From positions 1,860,001-1,924,000 of the forward strand of contig NZ_CP081153.1 of the NCBI RefSeq assembly GCF_025140835.1: DNA of 64,000 nt, read 5' to 3'. Made by a program: the position numbers and the translations under genes. The notes below the pieces were generated by a model. That model searched no databases. It worked only from the letters and a program-made list of their open reading frames with translations, and was not told the origin of the DNA. Of this stretch, positions 1 through 8,853 are shown piece by piece (within the stretch, counting starts at the first letter, position 1; the number at the start of each line of letters is the position of its first letter). Source of the DNA: Aliiroseovarius sp. M344 (GTDB lineage: Bacteria; Pseudomonadota; Alphaproteobacteria; Rhodobacterales; Rhodobacteraceae).

Positions 1-122
1 CCGATGTGTTTCAGGATATGCTTTCAGGCGCGGTAAACCCGACCACGGCCTTTATGACCGGCAAACTGTCAGTTGACGGTAATATGGGTCTGGCGATGCA
101 ACTGGGCGCGGCACTGGGTTAA
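1..122 (+). CDS. SCP2 sterol-binding domain protein, C-terminal end (partial)
   Basis: The open frame enters from the left edge (codons in phase from base 3) and ends with TAA at 120-122. About 39 residues are visible. They contain F-M-T-G-K-L-S-V-D-G-N-M-G-L-A-M-Q-L, which is the usual ending of SCP2 (sterol carrier protein 2) domains, where a G-K-(L/I)-x-(V/I)-x-G-(D/N) turn precedes an amphipathic helix. Small SCP2 proteins bind lipids or acyl chains in the cytoplasm. The next gene, a lipase-like hydrolase, starts only 21 bases later on the same strand, so the two are probably co-transcribed. The N-terminus lies outside the window. Confidence 0.75.
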   Translation, partial: DVFQDMLSGAVNPTTAFMTGKLSVDGNMGLAMQLGAALG

Positions 123-143
123 CCCGGATCCGCGAGCAAAAAC

Positions 144-1103
144 ATGTCAGACGCACCCCTGTTTCACCATATTGCAAAAGGTCCGCCCGGTGGGCGGGCG
201 TTTTGGCGCGTGGCGTCAGATGGTGTGCGGGTGCGTTTGGCCCATTGGCCGCGGCACGAGACGTCGCCCAATCGCGGCACCGTCTTGTTGCTTCCCGGCC
301 GCACCGAATATATCGAAAAATACGGCCTAACAGCGGCTGAATTGGCCGAGCGCGGCTTTGACACGCTGGCGATCGACTGGCGGGGTCAGGGGCTGGCCGA
401 CCGCCCGGATGAAGACCGCGTGCTGGGCCATATTGACCATTTCGACGAATACCAGCTTGATCTGGCGGAAATGATGGCTTTAGCCGGCGCGCTTGACCTG
501 CCCCGGCCCTACACGATGTTGGCCCACTCGATGGGCGGCTGTATCGGCCTGCGTGGCTTGCACAATGGGCTGGATGTCGTTGGCGCGTGTTTCTCGGCGC
601 CCATGTGGGGGATCGTGATGTCGCGGGCCATTCGCCCCATTGCATGGGGCCTTTCATGGGCGTTGCACCAATCCCCATGGAAAATGACCCTGTCCCCCGG
701 CACAGTCCGTCAGACCTATGTTCTGGCCGAAGGGTTTGCAGACAATATGCTGACCACCGACCCCGAGATGTGGGCGATGATGCAGGATCAGGCAAAGGCG
801 CATCCCGAACTGACACTGGGCGGGCCGACGGTCGGCTGGCTGTTCGCCGCATTGGCCGAGATGCATGAACTGGCGGGCTTGGACATCCCCAAAGTGCCCT
901 GCATCACGTGGCTGGGGACCAACGAACGGATCGTGGAAACGGCGCCGATCCATGCGATGATGGCGCGCTGGCCGGATGGCCAACTTCAGATCGCGGAAGG
1001 GTGCGAACATGAGGTCCTTATGGAACCGCCAACCGTCCGCGATCAGGTCTATGCCTCGATCGAACACCTTTCGATGGGGCGAAGAAAGACCTCAGCGGCC
1101 TGA
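144..1103 (+). CDS. Alpha/beta hydrolase (lysophospholipase / monoacylglycerol lipase-like)
   Basis: This 319-residue protein has the alpha/beta-hydrolase fold of the Hydrolase_4 (monoacylglycerol lipase, PldB-like) group. Residues 46-52 form the first hydrophobic strand followed by the oxyanion-loop region. D-W-R-G-Q-G at about 78-83 is the family's conserved turn. A-H-S-M-G-G at 127-132 is the nucleophile elbow with Ser129; the usual first Gly is Ala. A late acidic and His pair is expected in T-W-L-G-T-N-E and in G-C-E-H-E near the C-terminus. There is no signal peptide, so it should act in the cytoplasm or at the inner membrane on lysophospholipid or acylglycerol esters. It follows the SCP2 gene closely. 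The substrate is not determined. Confidence 0.8.
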   Translation: MSDAPLFHHIAKGPPGGRAFWRVASDGVRVRLAHWPRHETSPNRGTVLLLPGRTEYIEKYGLTAAELAERGFDTLAIDWRGQGLADRPDEDRVLGHIDHFDEYQLDLAEMMALAGALDLPRPYTMLAHSMGGCIGLRGLHNGLDVVGACFSAPMWGIVMSRAIRPIAWGLSWALHQSPWKMTLSPGTVRQTYVLAEGFADNMLTTDPEMWAMMQDQAKAHPELTLGGPTVGWLFAALAEMHELAGLDIPKVPCITWLGTNERIVETAPIHAMMARWPDGQLQIAEGCEHEVLMEPPTVRDQVYASIEHLSMGRRKTSAA

Positions 1104-1155
1104 GCCAGCAATTTGTGATTGACCCAGCGCCCGCGCCGCACAATGCCCGCGTTAC

Positions 1156-2787
1156 TTAGGTCAGTGTCCGGTTTTTCTTCATCGCGTGTAGATGCGCCAC
1201 CAAGGCACGGGTCGAGCCGTCAAGCGCAGAGGCATCTGTCTTTCCAGACACAACCGGCTCTAATGCCACGGCCAGTTCTTTGCCAAGCTCGACGCCCCAC
1301 TGATCAAACGAGTTGATGCCAAGGATCACGCCTTCAACAAACACCCGATGTTCATAAAGCGCGATGATCTGGCCCAGCACCTCAGGCGTCAGTTTGGGAT
1401 AAACCAATGTGGTCGAAGGGCGGTTTCCAGGGAACACGCGGTGAGCGGCTTGCCGCTCCAATTCATCCCCTTCAAAATCTTTGGCGGCCATCATCTGGCG
1501 CGCCACATCAAGCGACCGGCCTTGCATCAGCGCTTGCGACTGGGCCAGACAATTGGCGATCAAAAGCTGATGCTGATGATCCAGTTTCGGCTCGTGACCT
1601 GCTGCCCCCACCATGAATTCGCAAGGTATGATGTCCGTGCCCTGATGGATCAGCTGATAGAACGCGTGCTGGCCATTGGTGCCGGGCTCACCCCAGACCA
1701 CAGGTCCCGAGACGTCCCCAAGCGGCGTCCCGTCCAACGCAACACGCTTGCCGTTACTTTCCATCTCCAACTGCTGAAGATAGGCGGGCAAACGTGCAAG
1801 CCGTTGTTCATACGGCAATACTGCACGGGTCGGATAGCCGCAAATTTGGCGATGCCAGATCCCGACAAGGGCCAGCATCAGCGGCATGTTATCGCGGCCC
1901 TTGGCTTGGCAGAAATGGTCGTCCATGGCGCGGGCACCGGCCAACATCTGATCAAACCGATCCGGGCCAATGGCGATCATCAACGACAACCCGATGGGTC
2001 CCCACATTGAATAGCGGCCACCAACCCAGTCTTCAAAGCCGAACACCCGTTCGCCAGCGATGCCCCATTTGGCGGTGTTCTCTGTATTAGAGGACAAAGC
2101 AGCGAAGTGGTGCCCAACAGCCCCTTGCCCAACCTCGCGCGCCAACCAGTCGCGGGCGGTGGCGGCGTTGGTCATGGTCTCAATGGTTGTGAAGGTTTTC
2201 GAGGCGACGATCACCAGTGTTTCGGCCGGGTTCAGCCCCTCGAGAACATCCGCGATCTGCGCACCATCAACGTTTGAAACAAAATGCACCCGTGGCCCGT
2301 CATGATAGGGCGACAGCGCAAGCGTCGCCATCGCTGGCCCAAGGTCTGACCCGCCAATACCGATATTCACCACGTCTCGGAACCGGCCGCCCCCCGGCGC
2401 GCGGATCTGACCCGAGCGCAACCGCGACGCGAAATTACGCATCCGCGCCAACGTCTCGTGGACGTCAGGGATCACGTCTGCGCCATCAACCTCGATCCGG
2501 GTGTCGCCCCCGGCTCTGAGCGCAACATGCAAAACAGCGCGATCCTCGGTAAGATTGATTTTCTTGCCCGAAAACATATCCTTGCGGCGGTCGGCGACCT
2601 GCGCCTTGTCGGCGAGGGTCATCAAATGGTCGACGCCCTCGTCATCCAATGCGGTTTTTGACCAGTCCAACATCAGACCCAACGCTTCGGTCGAGAACGC
2701 TTCGGCGCGGTTTTCATCTGAAAAAAGATCTGCAATGCGACGCGCCTCATTTGCCGCGCGATAGGCTTTCAAATCACTAAAATCCAT
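1156..2787 (-). CDS. pgi: Glucose-6-phosphate isomerase
   Basis: The protein of 543 residues interconverts glucose 6-phosphate and fructose 6-phosphate in the cytoplasm. Recognisable blocks are the [12 protein letters not shown] sugar-phosphate site, [13 protein letters not shown], the signature [12 protein letters not shown], and [14 protein letters not shown] near the C-terminus. The ATG at 2787 is preferred because a GAGG ribosome-binding site lies 6 bases upstream; the in-frame TTG at 2799 has no such support. It is the last gene of zwf-pgl-pgi, 28 bases after pgl. In Rhodobacterales, which generally rely on the Entner-Doudoroff route, Pgi mainly recycles fructose 6-phosphate back to glucose 6-phosphate. 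Confidence 0.97.
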   Translation of the reverse strand: MDFSDLKAYRAANEARRIADLFSDENRAEAFSTEALGLMLDWSKTALDDEGVDHLMTLADKAQVADRRKDMFSGKKINLTEDRAVLHVALRAGGDTRIEVDGADVIPDVHETLARMRNFASRLRSGQIRAPGGGRFRDVVNIGIGGSDLGPAMATLALSPYHDGPRVHFVSNVDGAQIADVLEGLNPAETLVIVASKTFTTIETMTNAATARDWLAREVGQGAVGHHFAALSSNTENTAKWGIAGERVFGFEDWVGGRYSMWGPIGLSLMIAIGPDRFDQMLAGARAMDDHFCQAKGRDNMPLMLALVGIWHRQICGYPTRAVLPYEQRLARLPAYLQQLEMESNGKRVALDGTPLGDVSGPVVWGEPGTNGQHAFYQLIHQGTDIIPCEFMVGAAGHEPKLDHQHQLLIANCLAQSQALMQGRSLDVARQMMAAKDFEGDELERQAAHRVFPGNRPSTTLVYPKLTPEVLGQIIALYEHRVFVEGVILGINSFDQWGVELGKELAVALEPVVSGKTDASALDGSTRALVAHLHAMKKNRTLT

Positions 2788-2815
2788 TGTCGTCCTCAAA
2801 TGAAGCAGGGCCGGT

Positions 2816-3490
2816 TTACGCCGCCCAATGCACGGTCATATCTGACAACACGGCTTTGACAGGCGCATCAAACGCGTCGTCTGCGTCGATCGCAGCAGCA
2901 AGCGCTGCGCGTTTCCGCTCCCCCATAATCAACAAATGTTTCGACATGGCCCCGTTTAAGACCGGCGCTGTCAATGTGATGCGCGGCTCATCCGCCCCCG
3001 GCGCCCGCATGGGCAGCAAGGCAGGTGCATGCGCGGACAAGCCATCAGCCAAGCGATCAGCCCCCGGAAAAAGGCTTGCTGTGTGCATGTCTTCGCCCAT
3101 GCCCAACAACACAACAGACAGCGGCGTCGCGGCCTGCACCGCTCGCGAAAGCACCTCTAGACTATCCTCTGGCGCATCTGTGCCACCATAAAGCGGGATC
3201 AGTCGCGCAGCCCCGGCTTTGTCGACCAGCAACCGCTTTTTAAGGAGGGCGGTGTTCGATCGCGGGTTATCCTCAGGCACCCACCGTTCATCCGTCAGCA
3301 TCACGTCAATACGTGCCCAGTCCAGATCAACGGCGGACAGCGCATCAAAAACCGGCCCCGGCGAGGTGCCACCCGGCACGGCCAAAGACGCCCGCTCTTC
3401 ATGATCCAGCATCGCAGACAGCTCCGACGCAATCTTGTCGGCCAGATCCAACATCATCATATCTCGATCGGCATATTCGACCAGTTTCAT
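2816..3490 (-). CDS. pgl: 6-phosphogluconolactonase
   Basis: This 224-residue protein of the DevB/SOL family hydrolyses 6-phosphogluconolactone to 6-phosphogluconate, the step between Zwf and the Entner-Doudoroff dehydratase. Visible family blocks are the V-P-G-G-T-S-P-G-P phosphate-binding loop at about 38-46, T-D-E-R-W-V-P near 85-91, and [13 protein letters not shown] in the central part. Its ATG overlaps the zwf stop codon by four bases (ATGA), indicating translational coupling. The Shine-Dalgarno-like GGAGGGAG lies inside the end of zwf. Confidence 0.96.
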   Translation of the reverse strand: MKLVEYADRDMMMLDLADKIASELSAMLDHEERASLAVPGGTSPGPVFDALSAVDLDWARIDVMLTDERWVPEDNPRSNTALLKKRLLVDKAGAARLIPLYGGTDAPEDSLEVLSRAVQAATPLSVVLLGMGEDMHTASLFPGADRLADGLSAHAPALLPMRAPGADEPRITLTAPVLNGAMSKHLLIMGERKRAALAAAIDADDAFDAPVKAVLSDMTVHWAA

Positions 3491-4941
3491 CCGCGGATCT
3501 CCCTCCAGCGTCGACCGTCTTTGTGCAGCAGCATAAGCGCCTCTTCCGGTCCCGTCGAGAACGGGTCGTACCGCTTGGGCTTGTCGCCTCGATTTTCCCA
3601 GCCTTCAATGATCGGATCGGTCCAGGCCCAGGCCGCTTCCACCTCGTCGCCGCGCATGAACAGCGTCTGGTTGCCCCGGATCACATCCATGATCAACCGT
3701 TCATAAGCGTCGGGGGCATCAGCAGCTTCCTCCCCCAGCGCATCGGCAAATGTCATGTCCAAAGGCACATCAATCAGGCGCATACCGCCAAGGCCCGGCT
3801 CTTTGATTGTAACCTTCAGGTCCATGCCTTCATTCGGTTGCAGGCGGATCGACAATTCGTTGGCAGACTGGCCCGTGTCTTCGTCGAAGATGGAATGTGG
3901 CGGCTCTTTGAAGCGCACGACAATCTCGGACATACGCCCGCGCATCCGCTTGCCTGTGCGCAAATAAAACGGCGTGCCGTTCCAGCGCCAGTTCGAGATG
4001 TGAAGCTTCATCGCCACAAAGCTTTCCGTGTTGCTGGCGTTCGTTTCCGCGTCTTCAAGATAAGACGCGACATCGTCATTGCCGCGATACTGCCCGCGCA
4101 CGATGTCCTCCGAGGCCACGGGGTCCAATGCGCGAATGATCTTTAGCTTTTCGTCGCGAACCGCATTCGGTTCGAATTTCGACGGTGGTTCCATCGCGGT
4201 CAGACACAAGAGCTGCATCAGGTGGTTCTGCACCATGTCGCGCATCGCGCCCGACTTGTCATAGTAACTGCCTCGCCCTTCGACACCGACGGTTTCAGCC
4301 ACCGTGATCTGGATATGATCAACATATTGCGCGTTCCAAAGTGGTTCGAACAGCATGTTCCCGAACCTGAGCGCCATAAGGTTCTGCACAGTCTCTTTGC
4401 CCAGATAGTGATCGATCCGGTAGATCTGATTCTCGGCGAAATGCTTGGCCAAGGCGTCGTTCAATACACGTGCCGTCGCCTGATCATGGCCAAATGGCTT
4501 TTCGACAACGATCCGCGCCGAAGGGCCTGCAATCCCGTGAGTGTGCAAACGCTCTGCAATGGGGCCAAACAGGCTTGGTCCGACAGAGAAATAAAAGGCT
4601 TGCACAAGATCCTGACGCACAACGGCTTTCAGGTCTGACCACCCCTGTTCGCCCATCGCATCCAACTGAACAAACTGCAGGCGCTCAAGAAAGGCTTTCA
4701 CCACCTTCGGATCGCATTTCTTTTTCGATACAAACTCACGCACGGCGGATTCGACAAAAACGCGATAACCGTCTGTGTCCATGTCGCCGCGGGCCGCCCC
4801 GATAATCCGCGCATTGTCAGGCATCTGACCGTCCAGATGGCGTCGATACAGGCCAGGCAAGATCTTCCGGCGGGCAAGATCACCAGTGCCCCCAAAAATC
4901 ACCAGATCAAAAGGGTCGACAGGAATGACGCGCGAAACCAT
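3487..4941 (-). CDS. zwf: Glucose-6-phosphate 1-dehydrogenase
   Basis: The 484-residue enzyme oxidises glucose 6-phosphate to 6-phosphogluconolactone with NADP+ or NAD+. The N-terminal Rossmann motif is F-G-G-T-G-D-L-A-R-R-K (about 15-25). The signature R-I-D-H-Y-L-G-K-E carries the catalytic His and phosphate-binding residues. The C-terminal half contains the usual R-T-G-K-R-M block. The start is ATG with GGAG seven bases upstream. It heads the zwf-pgl-pgi operon that feeds the Entner-Doudoroff pathway. A perfect 12-base palindrome of LacI-operator type lies 18 bases before the start codon, so sugar-responsive repression is likely. Confidence 0.97.
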   Translation of the reverse strand: MVSRVIPVDPFDLVIFGGTGDLARRKILPGLYRRHLDGQMPDNARIIGAARGDMDTDGYRVFVESAVREFVSKKKCDPKVVKAFLERLQFVQLDAMGEQGWSDLKAVVRQDLVQAFYFSVGPSLFGPIAERLHTHGIAGPSARIVVEKPFGHDQATARVLNDALAKHFAENQIYRIDHYLGKETVQNLMALRFGNMLFEPLWNAQYVDHIQITVAETVGVEGRGSYYDKSGAMRDMVQNHLMQLLCLTAMEPPSKFEPNAVRDEKLKIIRALDPVASEDIVRGQYRGNDDVASYLEDAETNASNTESFVAMKLHISNWRWNGTPFYLRTGKRMRGRMSEIVVRFKEPPHSIFDEDTGQSANELSIRLQPNEGMDLKVTIKEPGLGGMRLIDVPLDMTFADALGEEAADAPDAYERLIMDVIRGNQTLFMRGDEVEAAWAWTDPIIEGWENRGDKPKRYDPFSTGPEEALMLLHKDGRRWREIRG

Positions 4942-4958
4942 GAGTTACTCCAGTTGCT

Positions 4959-4970
4959 GTTAGCGCTAAC
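4959..4970. promoter_or_regulatory. LacI-family-type operator palindrome before zwf
   Basis: GTTAGCGCTAAC is a perfect palindrome with a central CG, the hallmark of LacI/GalR-family operators. It ends 18 bases upstream of the zwf start codon, in or just downstream of the expected promoter. No LacI-type regulator gene lies in the window, so the cognate protein would be encoded elsewhere. Assignment rests on motif shape and position only. Confidence 0.5.
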
Positions 4971-5058
4971 GGGTATTGTCACGGCTTCTAACCCCAGACG
5001 CAGTCAAAGTCTAGCATTCATCGGCCTGACCACAAGCAAAAGTGGGGCCGTGCAGGAA

Positions 5059-6009
5059 CTAGCCCGTCATCACGCACAGAAGCTCGAACATAATCGACGC
5101 ACCAAGATAGGCGGTCCCGCCCGACACATCAAACGGCGGCGAGACTTCGACCAGATCAGCGCCAACAATATTCAACCCCTTCAGCGCGCGCACGACCTCG
5201 ACCGCCTCAAACGAGTTTGGACCACCGATTTCTGGCGTACCGGTGCCCGGTGCAAAAGCAGGGTCCACAAAGTCGATGTCATAACTGACATAAGTGTCGC
5301 CGGTTCCGGCAATCTCACGCGCCTCGGACATCACATCTGCAACGCCGCGCTGGTGAAATTCTTCGATCGGGATGACGCGGATGCCAACGCTTTCGGCAAA
5401 ATCCCGGTCCTCGTTGTCGTAAGCCGTGCCCCGAATGCCGATCATCACCACGCGCAAGGGATCAAGAAGCCCCTCCTCTACCGCGCGGCGGAACGGGGTG
5501 CCGTGGGTAAACATCGTACCGTCAAAATAGGAATGGTAAAGGTCCGTGTGACTGTCAAAATGCACCATTCCCAAAGGCCCGTCTTTCGCCAAAGCGCGCA
5601 GAATCGGCAGCGTGCACAGGTGATCTCCACCCCCGGTCAAAGGGCGAATGCCTGCGGCTTTCACCCGTTCATAAAACCGCTCCATCCGCTGCAAACTGTC
5701 CATCAGATCAGCAGGGTTTGGCGCCACGTCGCCAAGATCAGCGCAGTTTGCAGCCTCAAACGGCCTGATCCCTGTGGCACCATTCTGGGCGCGGATCATG
5801 GTGGACATGTCGCGCAACTGGCGCGGTCCATGGCGTGGCCCGGGTCGATTGGTGGTGCCGCCGTCCCACGGCGCGCCAATCAGGCCGATTTCGACCTCGG
5901 AAAAGCGGGGATGATCGAAATCCACATGCGGCAGGCGCATGAAGGTTGCCACGCCGGCAAAGCGTGGCAAATCAAAGCCAGAAATAGGTGTAAAGAACGG
6001 GTCAGACAT
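5059..6009 (-). CDS. Agmatinase / arginase-family ureohydrolase (paralogue 1)
   Basis: This 316-residue ureohydrolase has the dinuclear-manganese signatures of the arginase/agmatinase family: G-G-D-H-L-C-T-L-P, M-V-H-F-D-S-H-T-D, and S-Y-D-I-D-F-V-D-P-A-F-A-P-G-T-G-T-P. The last block with P-E-I-G-G is typical of agmatinase and guanidinobutyrase rather than arginase. It would release urea from a guanidino substrate such as agmatine or guanidinobutyrate. A GGGAG site precedes the ATG. A second, clearly distinct paralogue lies at 46346-47308, so substrates may be divided between the two. The exact guanidino substrate cannot be read from the sequence. Confidence 0.85.
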   Translation of the reverse strand: MSDPFFTPISGFDLPRFAGVATFMRLPHVDFDHPRFSEVEIGLIGAPWDGGTTNRPGPRHGPRQLRDMSTMIRAQNGATGIRPFEAANCADLGDVAPNPADLMDSLQRMERFYERVKAAGIRPLTGGGDHLCTLPILRALAKDGPLGMVHFDSHTDLYHSYFDGTMFTHGTPFRRAVEEGLLDPLRVVMIGIRGTAYDNEDRDFAESVGIRVIPIEEFHQRGVADVMSEAREIAGTGDTYVSYDIDFVDPAFAPGTGTPEIGGPNSFEAVEVVRALKGLNIVGADLVEVSPPFDVSGGTAYLGASIMFELLCVMTG

Positions 6010-6060
6010 GGCGAAGCTCCCTTTTCATAAGGGTCACGCTATCGCCTGATTGGCCGCAGG

Positions 6061-6645
6061 TCACGCGTCCAATTCTGCATCCCAGTACAGGAAGTCCATC
6101 CAGCTGTCGTGCAAATGCCCCGGCGGGAATTTTCGGCCGACATTGCGCAGCTCTGACGCGGCCGGTTGGCGTGGCGGTCTGCGCAAGTTCAGCCCCGAAT
6201 GCCGCAATGGTTTCGAGCCCTTTTGCAGATTGCACCTTTGGCACGCGGCCACCACGTTTTCCCAACTGGTCACCCCACCTGCAGCCCGCGGCACCACGTG
6301 GTCAAAGGTCAGATCGCCTTTCGCGCCACAATACTGGCAGCAAAACTCATCCCTCAGAAAAAGGTTAAAGCGGGTGAACGCGACTCGGTTTTGCGGTTTC
6401 ACATAGTCTTTCAGGACCACAACAGACGGGATCCTGAGTTGGAGAGACGGGCTGCGCACCACCTCGTCATACTCGGCCAAAATGTTAACCCGGTCCAGCA
6501 CGGCCGCTTTCACCGCCTCCTGCCACGGCCACAGTGACAGAGGGTAGTAAGACAACGGCCTGTAATCAGCATTGAGCACAAGAGCCGCGTGGTTCTTCAC
6601 ACCGCCCCCTTCGCGCACAAAATCTGTCCTGAAATCTCCGTCCAT
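6061..6645 (-). CDS. HNH endonuclease family protein
   Basis: The 194-residue protein carries an HNH nuclease domain in its middle: a first zinc pair C-C-Q-Y-C-G, the catalytic D-H-V-V-P-R-A-A-G-G, then W-E-N-V-V-A-A-C-Q-R-C-N with the second zinc pair and the Asn of the motif. The N-terminal L-N-A-D-Y-R-P-L-S-Y-Y-P-L block is typical of a widespread alphaproteobacterial HNH protein of unknown biological role. The ATG at 6645 is preferred over a GTG one codon upstream. It stands alone, next to but separate from the agmatinase gene. It is probably a housekeeping nuclease; nothing suggests an intron or a restriction system. Confidence 0.82.
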   Translation of the reverse strand: MDGDFRTDFVREGGGVKNHAALVLNADYRPLSYYPLSLWPWQEAVKAAVLDRVNILAEYDEVVRSPSLQLRIPSVVVLKDYVKPQNRVAFTRFNLFLRDEFCCQYCGAKGDLTFDHVVPRAAGGVTSWENVVAACQRCNLQKGSKPLRHSGLNLRRPPRQPAASELRNVGRKFPPGHLHDSWMDFLYWDAELDA

Positions 6646-6824
6646 CACGCGTCAAACCTCACCCGTAAAAGCCACCTGTCGGCGCATCGGGCGGGACACC
6701 CGCCCCATGCTCTTGGGTCGACTATATATAGGTGAGCCGACCTGACAAGCCCCATGATCTGGGGCGCCACAGCGGCTAACACGCCCCCATTCCAGGGATG
6801 TGACAGCGATGGTGACGGGGGGGA

Positions 6825-7508
6825 TTACTTTGGTTGGTCAGACGGCATGATCCCCAGCTTGTCCTGAATAAAGCTCAGCGCAACAGACAACCCGTCCATT
6901 CCGATGCCGTGACCGGTGCCCTTCATGATGAAGCCGTAGGTTTCGAACCCTGCGGCCTGCAGGATTTCACCGCTTTCCGAGAAATGGCCGGGTGGCACCA
7001 TGTCGTCCTGATCGCCATGGACCAAAAGCACTGGCGGCTTTGACTTTACATGATCGGCGTATTGGTCGGGTTCCAGCATCCGCCCGGAGAACGCGACCAG
7101 GCCCGCGATCGGTTCGTCCCGGCGCGGCAGAACCCGCAGCGCCATCATCGTGCCTTGCGAAAACCCAAAAACGATGAGTTGTTCGTGGGTTATCCCCTCA
7201 TCCTCAAGTACTTGATCCAGAAATGCATCAATGTCTTGCGCAGACTGGTTCGCACCGTTCATGCTGTCTTCTTCGGACGAACCGTCAAGCCATGGGATTG
7301 GAAACCACTGGAAGCCAAACGGGTTGCCCGCACATTTCTCGGGCGCATCCGGCGCGATGAATGTGGTGTCGGGAAGGTGTTCGGACAGGGGATCAGACAG
7401 ACCCAGCAGATCCGCGCCATCCGCGCCATAGCCGTGCAAAAACACGACGACCGATTTGGTCTCGCCCGAGGCGGCCTCGCGGCGTTTCACATCCAGTATT
7501 CGGTTCAT
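6825..7508 (-). CDS. Alpha/beta hydrolase, carboxylesterase/phospholipase family (YpfH-like)
   Basis: The 227-residue hydrolase belongs to the Abhydrolase_2 (carboxylesterase, acyl-protein-thioesterase-like) group. It shows F-L-H-G-Y-G-A-D-G near the N-terminus (oxyanion region), the nucleophile elbow G-F-S-Q-G-T, L-L-V-H-G-D-Q-D-D-M-V-P with the catalytic Asp, and G-T-G-H-G-I with the catalytic His. The ATG at 7508 shares one base with the stop of the upstream DNA glycosylase (TAATG), which argues for this start over a longer in-frame extension that would run into that gene. It is the last gene of the cbiD-cobK-glycosylase-esterase strand group. The ester substrate is unknown. Confidence 0.82.
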   Translation of the reverse strand: MNRILDVKRREAASGETKSVVVFLHGYGADGADLLGLSDPLSEHLPDTTFIAPDAPEKCAGNPFGFQWFPIPWLDGSSEEDSMNGANQSAQDIDAFLDQVLEDEGITHEQLIVFGFSQGTMMALRVLPRRDEPIAGLVAFSGRMLEPDQYADHVKSKPPVLLVHGDQDDMVPPGHFSESGEILQAAGFETYGFIMKGTGHGIGMDGLSVALSFIQDKLGIMPSDQPK

Positions 7509-8146
7509 TAACGGATCCCTTCGCGTTGCTTTTGCACACGGTAATAGGCCCAGAGCAACCGGGCTGCAACGCCCCGCCACGGCGACCACTGCGCCGCGAT
7601 GGTTCGCATAGTTTTGTCCGTGGGCCGCTCTGGCAGGTCAAACAACAGCTTTGCGGCTTCTTGCAGGGCCAGATCGCCTGCTGGAAAGATGTCAGCACGG
7701 GCCAGCGCAAACAGCGCATAGATTTCAGCCGTCCAGAGGCCAATGCCCGGCACAGCGGTCAGGGTCGCAATCACGTCATCTGACGGCGCTGTGCGCAGCG
7801 CGTGGTAATCCAGCCCTGCTGCGGCCAATGCATGGGCATAGCGAATCTTGGGTCGTGACAGCCCCAAGGCCGCCAGATCCTCGTGACTAGCTTGTGCAAC
7901 GTTTTCCGGCACCCCCATCCCGGCGGCTTCAACCCGCGCCCAAATCGCGGCAGCCGACGCGGTCGACACCTGCTGGCCAACGATGGCAAACATCAATGCC
8001 CCGAACCCATCCGCGCGCAGCCTAAGCGGGATGTCGTCGATTTGATCCAATACTGTCTGAAACTTCGGTTCCCTTACGCAAAGCCACGCCGCACCTTCAT
8101 GCAAGCAGTCCGGCCCGCGGATCAGGCGTTCTGCGTGGTGAGCCAC
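7508..8146 (-). CDS. DNA-3-methyladenine glycosylase II family (AlkA-like)
   Basis: A 212-residue HhH-GPD superfamily base-excision glycosylase. The helix-hairpin-helix V-P-G-I-G-L-W-T-A-E-I-Y-A-L is followed by F-P-A-G-D-L-A-L-Q, whose Asp is the expected catalytic residue. The C-terminal W-S-P-W-R-G-V-A-A-R-L-L-W block is typical of AlkA-type enzymes that remove alkylated purines. There is no Ada or AraC-type domain, and no FeS-cluster cysteine set of MutY/Nth. The start codon is GTG and overlaps the end of cobK by 25 bases. The 3' end overlaps the esterase start by one base, so the genes are tightly coupled. Confidence 0.85.
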   Translation of the reverse strand: MAHHAERLIRGPDCLHEGAAWLCVREPKFQTVLDQIDDIPLRLRADGFGALMFAIVGQQVSTASAAAIWARVEAAGMGVPENVAQASHEDLAALGLSRPKIRYAHALAAAGLDYHALRTAPSDDVIATLTAVPGIGLWTAEIYALFALARADIFPAGDLALQEAAKLLFDLPERPTDKTMRTIAAQWSPWRGVAARLLWAYYRVQKQREGIR

Positions 8147-8853
8147 GACAGCGCCTCCTGTGCGGTTTCCACGTGCTCACAATCCAACCGCGCAGGCCGG
8201 TCCAGCAAGGCAACAGGCAGCCCCAGCGCGCGGGCTGCGTCAAGCTTTGCGCGAGTCGGGCCACCTGAATTCTTTGCCACAACCCATTCTACTGCATAGG
8301 TTTTCAGAAGTCTCATTTCGTAAGCCAGTACAAAGGGCGGCTGACCAATGATCCAGCTTCCCTCATAAGGGAAAGGTTCGTCCGTGCGATCCACGCGCCG
8401 GCAAAACAGCGTTCTGCCTTTCGCAAAATCGGCCCATCTGTCGATGGATTGCGCGCCCGTGGCCAGAAACACCCGCGCGCCTTTGGGAACCAGGTTTGCA
8501 ACCGCTTTCTCGGTTGCAACATTGTGCCAGCGATCACCATCCTGCGATTGCCACGCTGGTCGCAGCAGGCGGAGATATGGCACATTCAACCTTTGTGCAA
8601 TGGTCAGGCTTCGGTTGGATATTTGCGTTGCAAATGGGTGCGTTGCGTCAATCACAGCATCATATCTGCCATCGCGCATAAAGAGTTCTTGCGCATCTTC
8701 GCCGCCAAAGCCACCCCGACGGGTCTGGATCGGATACGATCTTGGCGCATCCGTGACACCCGCCAAAGACGCAAGAGCGTCCATGCCATCGGCCGCCAGC
8801 AGGTCTGCCAGCGCCCGCGCTTCTTGCGTGCCCGCCAATAAAAGTGTTTTCAC
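8122..8853 (-). CDS. cobK: Precorrin-6A reductase
   Basis: The 243-residue protein is a CobK/CbiJ-type reductase that reduces the macrocycle of precorrin-6A with NADPH during corrin-ring synthesis. It begins L-L-L-A-G-T-Q-E-A-R, the typical nucleotide-binding start of the family. It then has Y-D-A-V-I-D-A-T-H-P-F-A and, late in the protein, V-V-A-K-N-S-G-G, a conserved CobK block. The start codon is GTG and overlaps the cbiD stop by four bases (GTGA). With cbiD upstream and cobA-cobB divergent, it belongs to a partial cobalamin locus. Confidence 0.93.
   Translation of the reverse strand: MKTLLLAGTQEARALADLLAADGMDALASLAGVTDAPRSYPIQTRRGGFGGEDAQELFMRDGRYDAVIDATHPFATQISNRSLTIAQRLNVPYLRLLRPAWQSQDGDRWHNVATEKAVANLVPKGARVFLATGAQSIDRWADFAKGRTLFCRRVDRTDEPFPYEGSWIIGQPPFVLAYEMRLLKTYAVEWVVAKNSGGPTRAKLDAARALGLPVALLDRPARLDCEHVETAQEALSWLTTQNA

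Noticed and set aside
52..852. Long open frame antisense to the first hydrolase gene
   Set aside because: Low-complexity Arg/Pro/Ser translation typical of the complement of GC-rich coding sequence; the sense frame has clear hydrolase motifs.
4837..6030. Long plus-strand frame opposite the first agmatinase
   Set aside because: Sense strand carries all agmatinase motifs; the antisense translation is rich in Arg, His and Gln with no domain.
6689..6705. GGGCGGG-ACA-CCCGCCC hairpin as terminator of the esterase operon
   Set aside because: Perfect stem, but no T-run on either strand, and it lies about 120 bases past the esterase stop, near the HNH promoter.
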